Below, piece by piece: positions 17,029-26,356 of a DNA stretch of 64,000 nucleotides; position 1 is the stretch's first letter; the number at the start of each line of letters is the position of its first letter. Both the position numbers and the translations under genes were made by a program. The DNA lies in contig NZ_KV917375.1 of NCBI RefSeq assembly GCF_002019665.1, forward strand, positions 2,361,175 through 2,425,174, in the 5' to 3' direction. A model generated the notes under the pieces. The model saw only the letters and a list, made by a program, of their open reading frames with translations. It searched no databases and was not told where the DNA came from. This DNA comes from Sutcliffiella halmapala (GTDB taxonomy: Bacteria > Bacillota > Bacilli > Bacillales > Bacillaceae_I).

Positions 17029-17063
17029 AAACACACACCACAGAAAAGTCGTGGTGTGTGTTT
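17029..17063. terminator. Bidirectional terminator between calY-like and LysM genes
   Basis: Perfect 13-base stem AAACACACACCAC / GTGGTGTGTGTTT between two convergent genes, with T-rich or A-rich flanks usable from both sides. Confidence 0.85.
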
Positions 17064-17091
17064 ATTAAGTTCACTAATCTTATCTTTATAG

Positions 17092-19335
17092 CTACCTGAT
17101 ACCTGCTGCACGTTCTACCTGCAGTTGGTGTGTTGGATCAGGCATACCATCTTTATGGCGAGTACTGTTAGAGAAATATACATCAAAATGGCCAGTTATC
17201 CCATTATTGGCTATATATTCGACATCATGTGGCATAAAGCTCATACTTCCAGCTAGTTTCCTACCATCGACTTCGACAATTACAGCTCTTGGCGTCCATG
17301 AAAAACCACCCCAAATGGACTTAGCAATTTCAGTATCAATAACAGATACCGTTTCCGAATCTGCGTGATTTGCACCGATGGTTCGCTTAATATAAAAACT
17401 TTTCCCTGTAGCAAAATCTGTTACTTTAGCGGTCTTACCTATCGAGAATACATATTGAGCTTCTGTCCACCAATCTAAGAGCTCGCCGTGTTTTTCGCTG
17501 ACAGTACTTTTAACAGCTATGTGGTGAACAGGAATAGTTAGCATTTGTCCTATAGTTAACACACTACTATTAGTTAAGTTATTAGCTCGCATTAATTCTG
17601 ATTGTGGCAAGCCGTAACGTACACTTAATCCCCAGAGCGTATCACCTGAAACAACTCTGTAGGAAGTAAAGGTAAGTGTATTACTATTTGTTTGAGCAGG
17701 AGCGTTTTTACCTTCTTGTATTACTAACGCTTGGCCTATCTGTAAAACATCTGACTTCAAGTTATTTACTGATCGAATAGAGTCAACCGTCACGCCAAAG
17801 CGATTTGCTATAAGCGACAAGGTATCTCCTGATATGACCCGATAAGTAAATGTGGATATTTTTAATTCAGACGGTATAGTCGGTTGAGATGGAGCTATTT
17901 GTTCTCCCGCAATAGGAATAATTAAGGCTTGACCAATATGAAGATTATCCGTTTGTAAGTTGTTTGTGCTTCTCAAGGCATCAATCGTCGTTCCTAACAG
18001 CTGTGCTATTTTCCATAAATTATCGCCTGCTACTACAGTATAAGTAGTGGTAATCGGCTGCACTGGTATTGGTTCAGGTGTTGGTTTCGAAGTTGGCGGT
18101 GCCACTGGTTGAGATGGAGTAACTTGCTCTCCACCAGTAGGAATGATTAATGTCTGGCCAATCTGCAGATTATCCGTTTGTAGATTGTTTGTGCTTCGCA
18201 AGGCATCAATCGTCGTTCCTAACAGCTGTGCTATTTTCCATAAATTATCGCCCGCAACTACAGTATAAGTAGTATTTGGTTGTGCTGGAGCTGGTTCTGG
18301 CGTTGGTTTTGGTGTTTGTACAGGTTCAGGAGTAGGATCCGGAACAGGTGTGCTATTTCCATTATTTTTCGGAAGGATAAGTATTTGTCCAAGCTGTAAA
18401 ATATCTGACTTAAGATTATTCGTCGTTCGTAAGGCATCCACAGTAACACCATAGTGTTTGGCTATGACTGATAAACTCTCTCCAGCAATCACTGTATGTA
18501 CAGGATTATTGATTGGTTTTTCAGGAGTAGTACTAGTCAGATTACCAGATGGGATGATTAAATTCTGCCCAACTCGGATTACATCAGAAGATAAATTATT
18601 TGCGCTTCGAATCGTTTCTAAAGAAACACCAAATCTTTTTGCAATTACAGATAAGCTATCGCCTGAAACAACAGTATAAGTTTTAGTCTCCTCTTGTGCA
18701 GGCGGTTGGGTAGGTGCTGGAGATGATGATGACCCCTTTTGATTAACGAGAACTGGTATGAGTAATAGTTGCCCTAATCGAACATTATCACTTGTTAAGT
18801 TATTTGCTTCTCGAATAGCTGCTACACTAGAATTATAGTCTCTAGCTAATACAGATAGATAATCACCAACTGCAACAGTATGAAAAGCTTTAGGGATGAT
18901 TAATTTTTGGTTTAATTGCAACGTATCTGATTTTAAACTATTTCCTTTTTTGATAAAATCAACGGATGTGTTAAACGTTTTAGATAAAGACCAGAGTGTG
19001 TCACCTGGTAAAACATGATAATAAATAGCTGATGCCTGTGTTGTCTGAGTAGCAGTGGTATTTCCTTGCGCTGATACAGATTGCGGATTAGTGAGAAGTG
19101 GCAGGGAGGAAACAATCATCCCTCCCATCATCACATTTACTACAGTTATTCTTATTCCTGGATATTTTTTACTTATTAATAGTAAGGCTGTCTTTTTTAT
19201 ATTTTCCTTCGTGCGAGGTTTTGTGCCTAATTCTTCAGCAAATTCTGTAAACTGTGAATCAAGATGAATTACTAGTGCATATTCTTCTGTATTAGGACTG
19301 ATTTTTTTCAACTCATGTTTCTTATAATAATCCAT
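17092..19335 (-). CDS. Membrane-anchored cell-wall protein with eight LysM domains
   Basis: A 747-residue protein. Residues 1-60 are cytoplasmic and charged, 61-80 form a membrane or signal segment ending in SVSAQG, and then come eight LysM peptidoglycan-binding repeats between about 106 and 605, each with the pattern YxVxxGDxLxxIA...NNLxSDxLxIGQxLxIP. Pro/Thr/Glu-rich linkers join several of them. A C-terminal domain of about 140 residues (GELLDWWTEAQYVFSIG...HFDVYFSNSTRHKDG) has no catalytic motif I recognise. It is probably a wall-binding enzyme or spore/cell-surface protein. The start follows GGGGGATGAAAAT. Eight LysMs is a high number for a protein of this kind. Confidence 0.88.
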   Translation of the reverse strand: MDYYKKHELKKISPNTEEYALVIHLDSQFTEFAEELGTKPRTKENIKKTALLLISKKYPGIRITVVNVMMGGMIVSSLPLLTNPQSVSAQGNTTATQTTQASAIYYHVLPGDTLWSLSKTFNTSVDFIKKGNSLKSDTLQLNQKLIIPKAFHTVAVGDYLSVLARDYNSSVAAIREANNLTSDNVRLGQLLLIPVLVNQKGSSSSPAPTQPPAQEETKTYTVVSGDSLSVIAKRFGVSLETIRSANNLSSDVIRVGQNLIIPSGNLTSTTPEKPINNPVHTVIAGESLSVIAKHYGVTVDALRTTNNLKSDILQLGQILILPKNNGNSTPVPDPTPEPVQTPKPTPEPAPAQPNTTYTVVAGDNLWKIAQLLGTTIDALRSTNNLQTDNLQIGQTLIIPTGGEQVTPSQPVAPPTSKPTPEPIPVQPITTTYTVVAGDNLWKIAQLLGTTIDALRSTNNLQTDNLHIGQALIIPIAGEQIAPSQPTIPSELKISTFTYRVISGDTLSLIANRFGVTVDSIRSVNNLKSDVLQIGQALVIQEGKNAPAQTNSNTLTFTSYRVVSGDTLWGLSVRYGLPQSELMRANNLTNSSVLTIGQMLTIPVHHIAVKSTVSEKHGELLDWWTEAQYVFSIGKTAKVTDFATGKSFYIKRTIGANHADSETVSVIDTEIAKSIWGGFSWTPRAVIVEVDGRKLAGSMSFMPHDVEYIANNGITGHFDVYFSNSTRHKDGMPDPTHQLQVERAAGIR
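17951..18268 (-). repeat. Near-identical tandem DNA repeat inside the LysM gene
   Basis: The stretches near 17951-18050 and 18171-18268 are almost identical at DNA level, about 219 bases apart, and encode LysM domains 5 and 6 (LGTTIDALRSTNNLQTDNL in both). The other LysM copies have diverged, so this duplication is recent. Confidence 0.85.
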
Positions 19336-19528
19336 ATTTTCATCCCCCTAAAATAGTTGTAACAACTGTAGTTTCCTACCGTGTTAAATTTTTTATTCCA
19401 AAGTATGAACATAGGTATACTAATGAAAAATCTTAATTAATGAATAAAATAAATATTGCGCTCATTTGAATATTTCGGTAAGATGAAATCAGAAACAGTA
19501 CCTTTTTATTCTAGGTAGGTGAAAAACT

Positions 19529-19870
19529 ATGTTTAACCGTGAGTTAGTTAAAGGGAGTACTTCTTTAATCCTGTTACAGCTCCTTGCAGAGAAGGATATG
19601 TATGGCTATGAAATTGTGAAAGAGATGGAAGCTCGTAGCGGGAACGTGTTACAGGTAAAAGAAGGTACATTGTATCCAGCATTACACAAATTAGAGAAGC
19701 AGCTCTACATCGAGGCATATTGGAGAGAGCCTGATAAAGGACCAGCTCGAAAATACTATCGCATCACTGATGAAGGAAAGACGATTCTGAAGGAAAAAAC
19801 GAGTGAGTGGCAGGATTTTGTAAAAACCATTGATAAGGTAATTGGGAGAAAAGGATATGATTCAATCTAA
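19529..19870 (+). CDS. PadR-family transcriptional regulator
   Basis: A 113-residue winged-helix regulator of the PadR subfamily 2 type. The typical segments [44 protein letters not shown] and [13 protein letters not shown] cover the domain. PadR proteins usually repress their own gene and nearby membrane-protein genes. It overlaps the following HAAS-domain gene by 14 bases, a pairing common in Bacilli. Ribosome site AGGTAGGTG before the ATG. Possible operators are the three direct repeats 650 bases downstream, which is inference only. Confidence 0.92.
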   Translation: MFNRELVKGSTSLILLQLLAEKDMYGYEIVKEMEARSGNVLQVKEGTLYPALHKLEKQLYIEAYWREPDKGPARKYYRITDEGKTILKEKTSEWQDFVKTIDKVIGRKGYDSI

Positions 19871-20501
19871 ACAAGCATATTTAGAAGAATTGCATAAAGA
19901 ACTTAAGAAACTTCCGAATTGTGAAGAATTGTTGAGAGAATATGATTTACATCTATCAGAAATGTTAGCTGATCTCATTGAGATAGAAGGATTAGAGGAG
20001 AAAGAGGCAATGGGAAAAATCGTTCTACGCTTCGGAGCTCCAAAGGATATCGCAGCTTGTTATAAAGAAAATCTCGATATTACTCCAACAAAAATGAAAT
20101 GGACCTTTATTTCTGTCAATCTGTTCTTTTTTATCAGCGGTATTAGTTTAACTGTTATGTATAATCTCCTACCCTTTCCGTTTATCAGCATACTGTGGAA
20201 TATACTGACGAGTATCCCAACTTTATTGATTCTCTTATATATGTTTTTCTGGGTACTTCTAGGGTATGAAATAGGGAAAGAGTTTGGACTTGGCGGAAGA
20301 AAATTGTTGAGGAATACCTTTTATTTTTCACTTATCCCAAATTTGGTGTTGATGTTGCTAGTGATTTTCCGTGTAGTACCTGAAAGTTGGTTTGGTCCTC
20401 TGTTAACTCCAAGTTTTATTGCAATATGTATTGTTTGTACATTAATCTTGTTTCCAATTAGTTATGCCGCATATCGTTGGGGAACGATTCGGTCTATCTA
20501 A
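19857..20501 (+). CDS. DUF1700/HAAS-domain membrane protein
   Basis: A 214-residue protein with an N-terminal acidic helical HAAS domain ([13 protein letters not shown]...[12 protein letters not shown]...[16 protein letters not shown], about 1-75) and four hydrophobic segments in the rest. HAAS proteins are typically co-encoded with PadR regulators, and are thought to interact with them and link them to the membrane. The ATG at 19857 lies inside the end of padR. The role beyond this partnership is unknown. Confidence 0.85.
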   Translation: MIQSKQAYLEELHKELKKLPNCEELLREYDLHLSEMLADLIEIEGLEEKEAMGKIVLRFGAPKDIAACYKENLDITPTKMKWTFISVNLFFFISGISLTVMYNLLPFPFISILWNILTSIPTLLILLYMFFWVLLGYEIGKEFGLGGRKLLRNTFYFSLIPNLVLMLLVIFRVVPESWFGPLLTPSFIAICIVCTLILFPISYAAYRWGTIRSI

Positions 20502-20515
20502 TTTTTTTTGAAGTA

Positions 20516-20592
20516 CTATATAGAAATTCTAGGTGTACTTTTTACTTAACTATTTAGAAATTCTCAGTATTTTTTTATTTATCTATATAGAA
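20516..20592 (+). repeat. Three direct repeats in the promoter region of the DUF4173 gene
   Basis: CTATATAGAA at 20516 and 20583 and CTATTTAGAA at 20550, spaced 33-34 bases. The first two copies continue as ATTCTAGGT and ATTCTCAGT. Spacing by about three helical turns directly before a membrane-protein gene suggests a binding region, possibly for the PadR protein. Confidence 0.5.
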
Positions 20593-20622
20593 TAACTATG
20601 TAGTTGAAAGGGAGTATAAAAA

Positions 20623-22050
20623 ATGAAAAAAGAGTGGTTATTTTTTATCGGATGTCTTGTATTGGGAATAGTAGCAGAAGCGACTATTTTTATCGAAAGT
20701 ATTGGAATTTCGTACAGTGTTTTTATCGCAGCTTTTTATAGTTTTTTCTTTTATCAACATCGTAAAAGAGCATTGCATCATAAACAAATCAATGGATTCT
20801 TATTTCTAGCAATTTGGGTGTTGACGTTGACATTTACCATCTATTCAAATCCGATTTTTTATGGATTGAACTATTTGCTGCTTCCAATACTCGTAGTTCT
20901 TCATACTGTTTTGTTAACTAGTTCCAAAAAAACAAATTGGTATACGTCTATGTTTGTGGTACTTATAATAAAAAAAATCTCACAGTTTTTTCATTTCTTA
21001 AAAGTAACGTCCAAATTTTCAGGAAGAAAACTAAAAAGAAGAGTGAACGAAGATACGTATCAAACAGGTAAAAAGGTATGTATAGGGATAATAATTTCTA
21101 TTCCATTACTCTTTGTCATTACAACTCTTTTGTCCTCGGCTGACGAAAAATTTTCGAGAGTGCTTTCATCGATACCCGATATATTTTTTAGCTTTCAAAC
21201 GGATATTTTATGGCGTGTTTTGTTCATCAGCTTTTTGACTATTCTCTTTTACTGCTATTTAAAAGTAGTAGGGAAGAAAACGAATATTGCGACCGTAATC
21301 CTAAAAGAAAGACAAAAAAACTGGGATGCTATAATTGTTACCACTATTCTCCTAGTTATTAATCTTATTTATGTTCTTTTCATCGCGGTACAGTTCCAAT
21401 ATTTCTTTAGCGGCACACTTCAGAACGGGCTTTCCTATGCAGAATATGCACGAAAAGGTTTTTTTGAACTGTTACTAGTTACATGTATTAATTATGTTAT
21501 TTTAATCTTTACAATGTCATTTACGATACAAGATAAATTCCGAATGGTAAAGGTATTGCTTTCTTTATTGATTGTATGTAGTAGCGTATTATTAGGCTCT
21601 GCGTTTATCCGATTACTGCTTTATGAAGCAGCTTATGGGTTTACGTATACTAGAATTTTTGCTCATGCTGCGATGATTTATCTATTTGTCATGTTCGTCT
21701 ATACACTTATTAAGGTTTGGGCGAATCGTTTAATTCTATCGCGCTTTTATTTAATGTCCAGTCTCTTATTCTATGTTGGACTAAATATCGTGGGGATAGA
21801 TCAATATATTGTTACGAAAAACATCGAACGTTATGAGGAAACAGGGAAGATTGACATAGAGTATCTTGGAAATCTATCATATACAGTTATCCCTCCTTTA
21901 GTTGAATTATATGAAAAGAATCCAAATGTAAATGGGCTAAAGCTTATGCTTGAAAATAAGAAAAGGGAGCTAAAGGAAGAAAAAGCAACATGGCAATCCT
22001 ATAATCTGTCAAGAGAGAGGGGGAGGGAAGCATTATCTAGATTAGAATAG
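20623..22050 (+). CDS. DUF4173 (DUF4153-like) multi-pass membrane protein
   Basis: A 475-residue protein with about a dozen hydrophobic segments and a charged cytosolic C-terminal tail (ELYEKNPNVNGLKLMLENKK...). The core pattern QFQYFFSGTLQNGLSYAEYARKGFFELL is the hallmark of the DUF4173 family, which is often encoded next to PadR/HAAS or two-component regulators. No enzymatic function is known to me. GAAAGGGAG precedes the ATG. Position behind the PadR/HAAS pair suggests shared control. Confidence 0.85.
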   Translation: MKKEWLFFIGCLVLGIVAEATIFIESIGISYSVFIAAFYSFFFYQHRKRALHHKQINGFLFLAIWVLTLTFTIYSNPIFYGLNYLLLPILVVLHTVLLTSSKKTNWYTSMFVVLIIKKISQFFHFLKVTSKFSGRKLKRRVNEDTYQTGKKVCIGIIISIPLLFVITTLLSSADEKFSRVLSSIPDIFFSFQTDILWRVLFISFLTILFYCYLKVVGKKTNIATVILKERQKNWDAIIVTTILLVINLIYVLFIAVQFQYFFSGTLQNGLSYAEYARKGFFELLLVTCINYVILIFTMSFTIQDKFRMVKVLLSLLIVCSSVLLGSAFIRLLLYEAAYGFTYTRIFAHAAMIYLFVMFVYTLIKVWANRLILSRFYLMSSLLFYVGLNIVGIDQYIVTKNIERYEETGKIDIEYLGNLSYTVIPPLVELYEKNPNVNGLKLMLENKKRELKEEKATWQSYNLSRERGREALSRLE

Positions 22051-22077
22051 TCCAATTAATTGGGATTACATGTAGGA

Positions 22078-22120
22078 AAAGGATGCCTAGGTATTTCACC
22101 CAACTGGCATCCTTTCTAAT
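22078..22120 (+). terminator. Terminator of the DUF4173 gene
   Basis: Perfect 10-base stem AAAGGATGCC / GGCATCCTTT with an 18-base loop; the T-run behind is short. It lies between two convergent genes and may serve both. Confidence 0.75.
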
Positions 22121-22224
22121 ATTAATTTCTTCTCCTAGTTTTAGAATATTCAAGAGATATAGACAAAATTACAAAGTTAATTGCATGTTCTTTTATAACC
22201 TTCAGGTATATTTACACTTAAATG

Positions 22225-23466
22225 TTATCCGTAATATTCCAAATACCTTGCAGCGATTTCATTTGCTTTTTGGTACTGAGAAGTATTTCGATAGTGATAA
22301 AACAATTCTTTTTCATACATACTGAGAAGTGACAGATTGCCAACTTCTCTTAAATGCGGAAGAAAGGTCGTTTTCAAAAATTCGAAGTAGTCGTTGTTCT
22401 TTCCAGTGTCCATCATTATTTCAAGCAAATAAAAAACATGCAGAAAGGTTTCATTCCCTTGTCTCTTAGCTAATGCTTTTCCTTTTGCAAATAAAGCACT
22501 CATTTCTGTTTTGCTGTAATTCCCTAATTGTAGGGAACAATGAATATATCCCCTTAACGCAAATAGTTCCATTTTAAGATAGTTCGTTTGTTTGCTCTTT
22601 TCTAGTACATTATTAAATGCATGTTTCGCTTCCTCATAACAATCTTTTCTCTCATACTCTACTCCTAGATTGTGCCAAAGCATGGTTTCCTTTGCTATTT
22701 CCTTAAATGTATGACAGGTTTTTATTAACGAATGATATTTTTGGACAGTTTCTTCAAAATGAAATATGTCATTGTAGCCAATTTGGAGTAACATTAACGT
22801 TTCAGTATCTAGTGTTCTTTTAAAGTTGTTTGTTTTTCTAAAATAAGAAAGAGCTAAATTTCCGTAATGGTAAGCCTTTACTTTAGCTTGTATTTGATGC
22901 GATGCACATGCGAGGTGGTAGTAAAATTCATGGTTATTATATTCAATTGGATTTATATTCTTAAGATAATCAATGGCTTTCTTGCTTTTTCCTAGTGAAA
23001 AATAATAGATTCCCCAAGTATGGTCGAGTAAATGCTTTTCATAGCGATCGATAAGATTCCACTTTGATTGGCAGTTTTCTAATATATCTTTTGCCTTACT
23101 TAGATTACCTTTTAATATAAAATATCGTCCTAATAAAATACGATAAGAGTGTTGTACTTCCGAAATATGAACATATGTATTATCTTCAATTTCTTTTTTT
23201 ATTTGCTCCAAGTCTTCCATTTGTTGTTTTACCATTACTTCGAGCCATTCTTGTAGCTTCTTTTCTAATAGATCATACTGTTCTTTTTCCTTTTGTAAAT
23301 CAATATTTAGTCTCTGGCAAATTAAATTTGTTATCTCTGATGAATATTGTGTATTTCCTCTTTCGATTTTACTTACATGAGTGACTGAGCAAATACCTTC
23401 TCCTAGTTGCGTCTGTGTTAAGCCAGCTCGCTCACGATACAATTTAATGATTAAACCTTCCTTCAT
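22225..23466 (-). CDS. HTH/TPR regulator of the RRNPP type
   Basis: A 413-residue protein: an N-terminal lambda-repressor-like helix-turn-helix (residues 8-62, LYRERAGLTQTQLGEGICSVTHVSKIERG) followed by about 330 residues of helical repeats with TPR-like periodicity. This is the architecture of NprR, PlcR and Rgg-type quorum regulators, which sense short secreted peptides. GGAGTGAGGATAC precedes the ATG. No convincing propeptide gene is found behind it, so the ligand is unknown. It diverges from the FAD oxidase gene, a possible target. A second protein of the same type lies at 55988-57256. Confidence 0.85.
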   Translation of the reverse strand: MKEGLIIKLYRERAGLTQTQLGEGICSVTHVSKIERGNTQYSSEITNLICQRLNIDLQKEKEQYDLLEKKLQEWLEVMVKQQMEDLEQIKKEIEDNTYVHISEVQHSYRILLGRYFILKGNLSKAKDILENCQSKWNLIDRYEKHLLDHTWGIYYFSLGKSKKAIDYLKNINPIEYNNHEFYYHLACASHQIQAKVKAYHYGNLALSYFRKTNNFKRTLDTETLMLLQIGYNDIFHFEETVQKYHSLIKTCHTFKEIAKETMLWHNLGVEYERKDCYEEAKHAFNNVLEKSKQTNYLKMELFALRGYIHCSLQLGNYSKTEMSALFAKGKALAKRQGNETFLHVFYLLEIMMDTGKNNDYFEFLKTTFLPHLREVGNLSLLSMYEKELFYHYRNTSQYQKANEIAARYLEYYG

Positions 23467-23818
23467 GTATCCTCACTCCAACTATGTTTTTCCCTATATT
23501 AGCACGTTTTTTTGCACTTAAACAGATAGTAGTGCATGGTTAGATGTCAGTTGTTAATGGCTGATAAAAAACCAACTATATCTATGTGTTTGGTTATTCT
23601 TTTTGTACTGACGGAAGGCTGAATCTAATTATGGTGTACATTCAGTTAGTAGAAAATAGACTTACTTATCGGATAAACGATACTACTTAATGTACATAAT
23701 AAATTTCTTAAAAGAATGTCTATGATAGATGTTTCTTTATTTTGATTTTACGTCTATCTGATTATTCTATTATTTGGTAATATTAAAAAGTGAAACTAGT
23801 AAAGAACGAGGGATTAGT
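23467..23818. other. Divergent intergenic region
   Basis: About 350 AT-rich bases between the RRNPP-like regulator and the FAD oxidase gene. It must hold both promoters, but I see no clear consensus pair. A 28-codon frame at 23536 lacks a ribosome site. Confidence 0.4.
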
Positions 23819-25312
23819 ATGATGATGCGTAGCAAAAGAAAGAAGCAAACAGTTTTAATTTTAGGAGTAGCACTACTACTATATAGCGGAATATTCAGCT
23901 ATTCTTTTTATCAAAATCAAACTTCGGATGATCTACTAATTCAGGATGTAAGTAGATTAAATCCAGTAAAAGTACAAAAGATAATACAAGGGGAGGTAGA
24001 GGAGGGGCTACAACAGGCAGTACGAGAAGCGGGAGAAAAAAATTTAAAGATATCGATTGCTGGAACCCGACATAGTCAAGGTGGTCATTCTTTTTATGAA
24101 GATTCTTTATGGTTGGATATGCGAAGCTACAATAAAATACTTAATTTCGATGAACATGCAAAAACCATCACAGTTCAGAGTGGAACTACCTGGAATCAAA
24201 TTCAAGATTATATAAATCCGTTTGGGCTATCGGTTAAGGTGATGCAATCGTCTAATGTATTTACTGTCGGTGGTTCATTGAGCTCTAATGTTCATGGACG
24301 AGATCCGAACTACGGACCGATTATTGAAACTGTTCAATCCTTTCGACTACTACAAGCAGACGGTTCCATTTTGGAGGTTAGTAGAAACGAAAATGAAGAA
24401 CTATTTCATCTAGTGATTGGTGGTTATGGTTTGTTTGGAGTGATTTTGGATGTGACTATCGAACTAACAGAAGATGAGCTCTATGTTTCCAAAACAACAA
24501 AAATGAATTATCAAGATTACTATACCTATTTTCAGAAACATATTAAAGGTAATAACGATATTGGTCTACATTTCGCTCGCCTATCAGTAACACCCGAAAC
24601 GCTGTTAGACGAAATGTATATGACAACCTTTGAAAAATTAGAGGAAGGGGATAAAGATTATCCGTCAAGCACAGAATTAGAAGAACTTAGAACGCTTAAA
24701 GAAGAGAAAAATGTTCAACGAGACAAGTTTTTTCTTGGATTATCAAGAAAATATGACTGGGGAAAAACCTTAACTTGGTACCTTCAAAAGCGAATTTATG
24801 GAGATGGTACAGAAGGGGAAATTGTGAGTCGTAATAATGCAATGAAGCCTCCTATACAATTTTTAGACTATGAATCTTCTAGAGACACTGATATATTACA
24901 AGAATACTTTATTCCCACTGAAAATTTCGCTAGCTTTGTCGAGACTCTAAGAGAAATTGTTCAAGAGGAAGAATTAAATTTACTGAATGTGACAGTGCGC
25001 TATACACCTAAGCATGACGAAGGAATGCTACGATACTCAGAGGAGGAGACCTTTGCACTTGTCCTCTATTTCAATCAAAAGCTATCAGATAAAGGAAAAA
25101 AACATATGGAGCAAGCTACTCAAAGAATGGTCGATGCAGCAATAGCCTTAGATGGAAAGTATTATTTAACGTATCAATTATATCCAACCAATGACCAAAT
25201 TCGTGCTGCATATCCGAAAGTAAATTTATTCTTTGAACACAAGCTAAAATACGATCCAGATGAACGATTCTTCAATAACTTTTATGAAAGATATGCTCAC
25301 AATGAATCTTAA
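23819..25312 (+). CDS. Membrane-anchored FAD-binding oxidase (PCMH type)
   Basis: A 497-residue flavoprotein with an N-terminal membrane anchor (about residues 10-28, facing outward) and an FAD-binding PCMH domain. GTRHSQGGHSFYEDSLWLDM and SSNVFTVGGSLSSNVHGRDPNYG are the dinucleotide-contact segments. The C-terminal part resembles aldonolactone-oxidase/DprE1-like enzymes that oxidise sugars or lactones. The substrate is unknown. The ATG at 23819 follows CGAGGGA with 6-base spacing; the longer frame upstream lacks a site. The stop overlaps the next gene, suggesting a two-gene operon. Confidence 0.85.
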   Translation: MMMRSKRKKQTVLILGVALLLYSGIFSYSFYQNQTSDDLLIQDVSRLNPVKVQKIIQGEVEEGLQQAVREAGEKNLKISIAGTRHSQGGHSFYEDSLWLDMRSYNKILNFDEHAKTITVQSGTTWNQIQDYINPFGLSVKVMQSSNVFTVGGSLSSNVHGRDPNYGPIIETVQSFRLLQADGSILEVSRNENEELFHLVIGGYGLFGVILDVTIELTEDELYVSKTTKMNYQDYYTYFQKHIKGNNDIGLHFARLSVTPETLLDEMYMTTFEKLEEGDKDYPSSTELEELRTLKEEKNVQRDKFFLGLSRKYDWGKTLTWYLQKRIYGDGTEGEIVSRNNAMKPPIQFLDYESSRDTDILQEYFIPTENFASFVETLREIVQEEELNLLNVTVRYTPKHDEGMLRYSEEETFALVLYFNQKLSDKGKKHMEQATQRMVDAAIALDGKYYLTYQLYPTNDQIRAAYPKVNLFFEHKLKYDPDERFFNNFYERYAHNES

Positions 25313-25871
25313 GTGGGTGATCATCTCTCAAAGTGTTGTGTTGTTTGGAACAGGGCTGGTGTTTCCGTTTTATATTCTTTTTTTAAGAGAGGTTGGCGGA
25401 AACTTTTCAGAGTTTGGTCTCGCCTATGGTTTATTTACAATAAGTGCAGCGTTAGTTCATCGTTGGATTGGATCGTACTCCGACAAATGGGGAAGAAAAA
25501 TCTTTCTCTTATTAAACGCCTGGGGAACGGCTACCCTATTTCTATTGTTTCCATTGGTTACGACTATTTGGCAAGTGTACCTGTTACAAGTTATTTTAGG
25601 AGTTTTCGGTGCCATGCAGAAAACAAGTGAAAAAGCTATTATTGCTGATTTTACGGACGGTAATAGTCGCGGCCGTGCTATTGGCCATTATCACTTTTGG
25701 ATCTCAATTTTTTCTGGCTTTGCTGTAATAGCAGGAGGCTATGTAATCGATTTTCTTACGATAGATTTAATTTTTTACATAGGTTCTTTGATTTTGTTTA
25801 TAAGTGGTTGGTTTGTAATGAAAGTAGTAGAAACGCCTTTATTACAAGATGTAGCAACAGAAGATAAGTAG
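25302..25871 (+). CDS. Half-length MFS-type membrane protein
   Basis: About 190 residues with six hydrophobic segments. It contains the major-facilitator loop pattern between the second and third helices (GSYSDKWGRKIFLL, cf. GxxxDRxGRR). Normal MFS transporters have twelve helices, so this is a half-size protein, ending cleanly with a charged tail (ETPLLQDVATEDK). It may work as a dimer or be a stable relic. The start is uncertain: ATGs at 25260, 25284 and 25302 are in frame, all within the end of the oxidase gene; 25302 gives the cleanest N-terminus but no strong ribosome site. Confidence 0.75.
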   Translation: MNLKWVIISQSVVLFGTGLVFPFYILFLREVGGNFSEFGLAYGLFTISAALVHRWIGSYSDKWGRKIFLLLNAWGTATLFLLFPLVTTIWQVYLLQVILGVFGAMQKTSEKAIIADFTDGNSRGRAIGHYHFWISIFSGFAVIAGGYVIDFLTIDLIFYIGSLILFISGWFVMKVVETPLLQDVATEDK

Positions 25872-26004
25872 ATTGTACCTGTTTTAGTGTTGATGCAAAA
25901 AAAGAAAAATATATATCGATAAAAAGTGGAAGTAAACTTTTGAATTACTAATCTTTCTACTCAAAATTTAAACAGTTGTGGAATAAACCACTTCATTAAA
26001 ATCG

Positions 26005-26049
26005 GCCCTTCATCTTCTGTCATACCAGCGAGATGAAGGGCTTTTTTTC
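26005..26049 (+). terminator. Terminator of the oxidase/MFS operon
   Basis: Perfect 11-base stem GCCCTTCATCT / AGATGAAGGGC with T7 behind it, 134 bases after the MFS-like stop. Confidence 0.9.
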
Positions 26050-26140
26050 ATCCCTTCGTTATCTCCCCAATATCTAAACAATAAAGAACAGACCCCATTC
26101 TATTTTTTCTACAAACCCCTACAATAGCTGACCAACCTAA

Positions 26141-26255
26141 ACAATGAAACGAAAAATTGCACCATGGATGATGAAGAAGAGCGTAAAGTATCCACGTCTC
26201 CCCTGCAACGGAGATCTACAGGGAGTTTAAAGGTGAGACCATATTTTCAGAGTAG
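26141..26255 (+). repeat. Intergenic repeat copy R3, core deleted
   Basis: Carries the outer arms of the R2/R4 family (TTGCACCATGGATGATGAA on the left, CTACAGGGAGTTTAAA and CCATATTTTCAGAGTAG on the right) but the GC-rich core between CTCCCCTG and GATCTACAGGG is reduced to a few bases. It is therefore an internal deletion derivative. The rest of the 25872-26356 gap shows only the terminator before it and AT-rich sequence. Confidence 0.75.
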
Positions 26256-26356
26256 AAAGCCATGTAATGTAAAGATTAGTACTTTCATCGTATGTTTATC
26301 CTTTTTCTAGGGATAATAACAAAAATATCCATTCTATACAGAGTTAGGTGAAGGCA

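Noticed and set aside
18458-18679. 73-codon frame opposite the LysM gene
   Set aside because: It is an antisense reading of LysM repeats without its own ribosome site.
23536-23622. 28-codon frame with a hydrophobic end near the RRNPP-like regulator, considered as a signalling propeptide
   Set aside because: No ribosome site before the ATG, and no exported-peptide pattern with a basic N-terminus; kept out as a gene.
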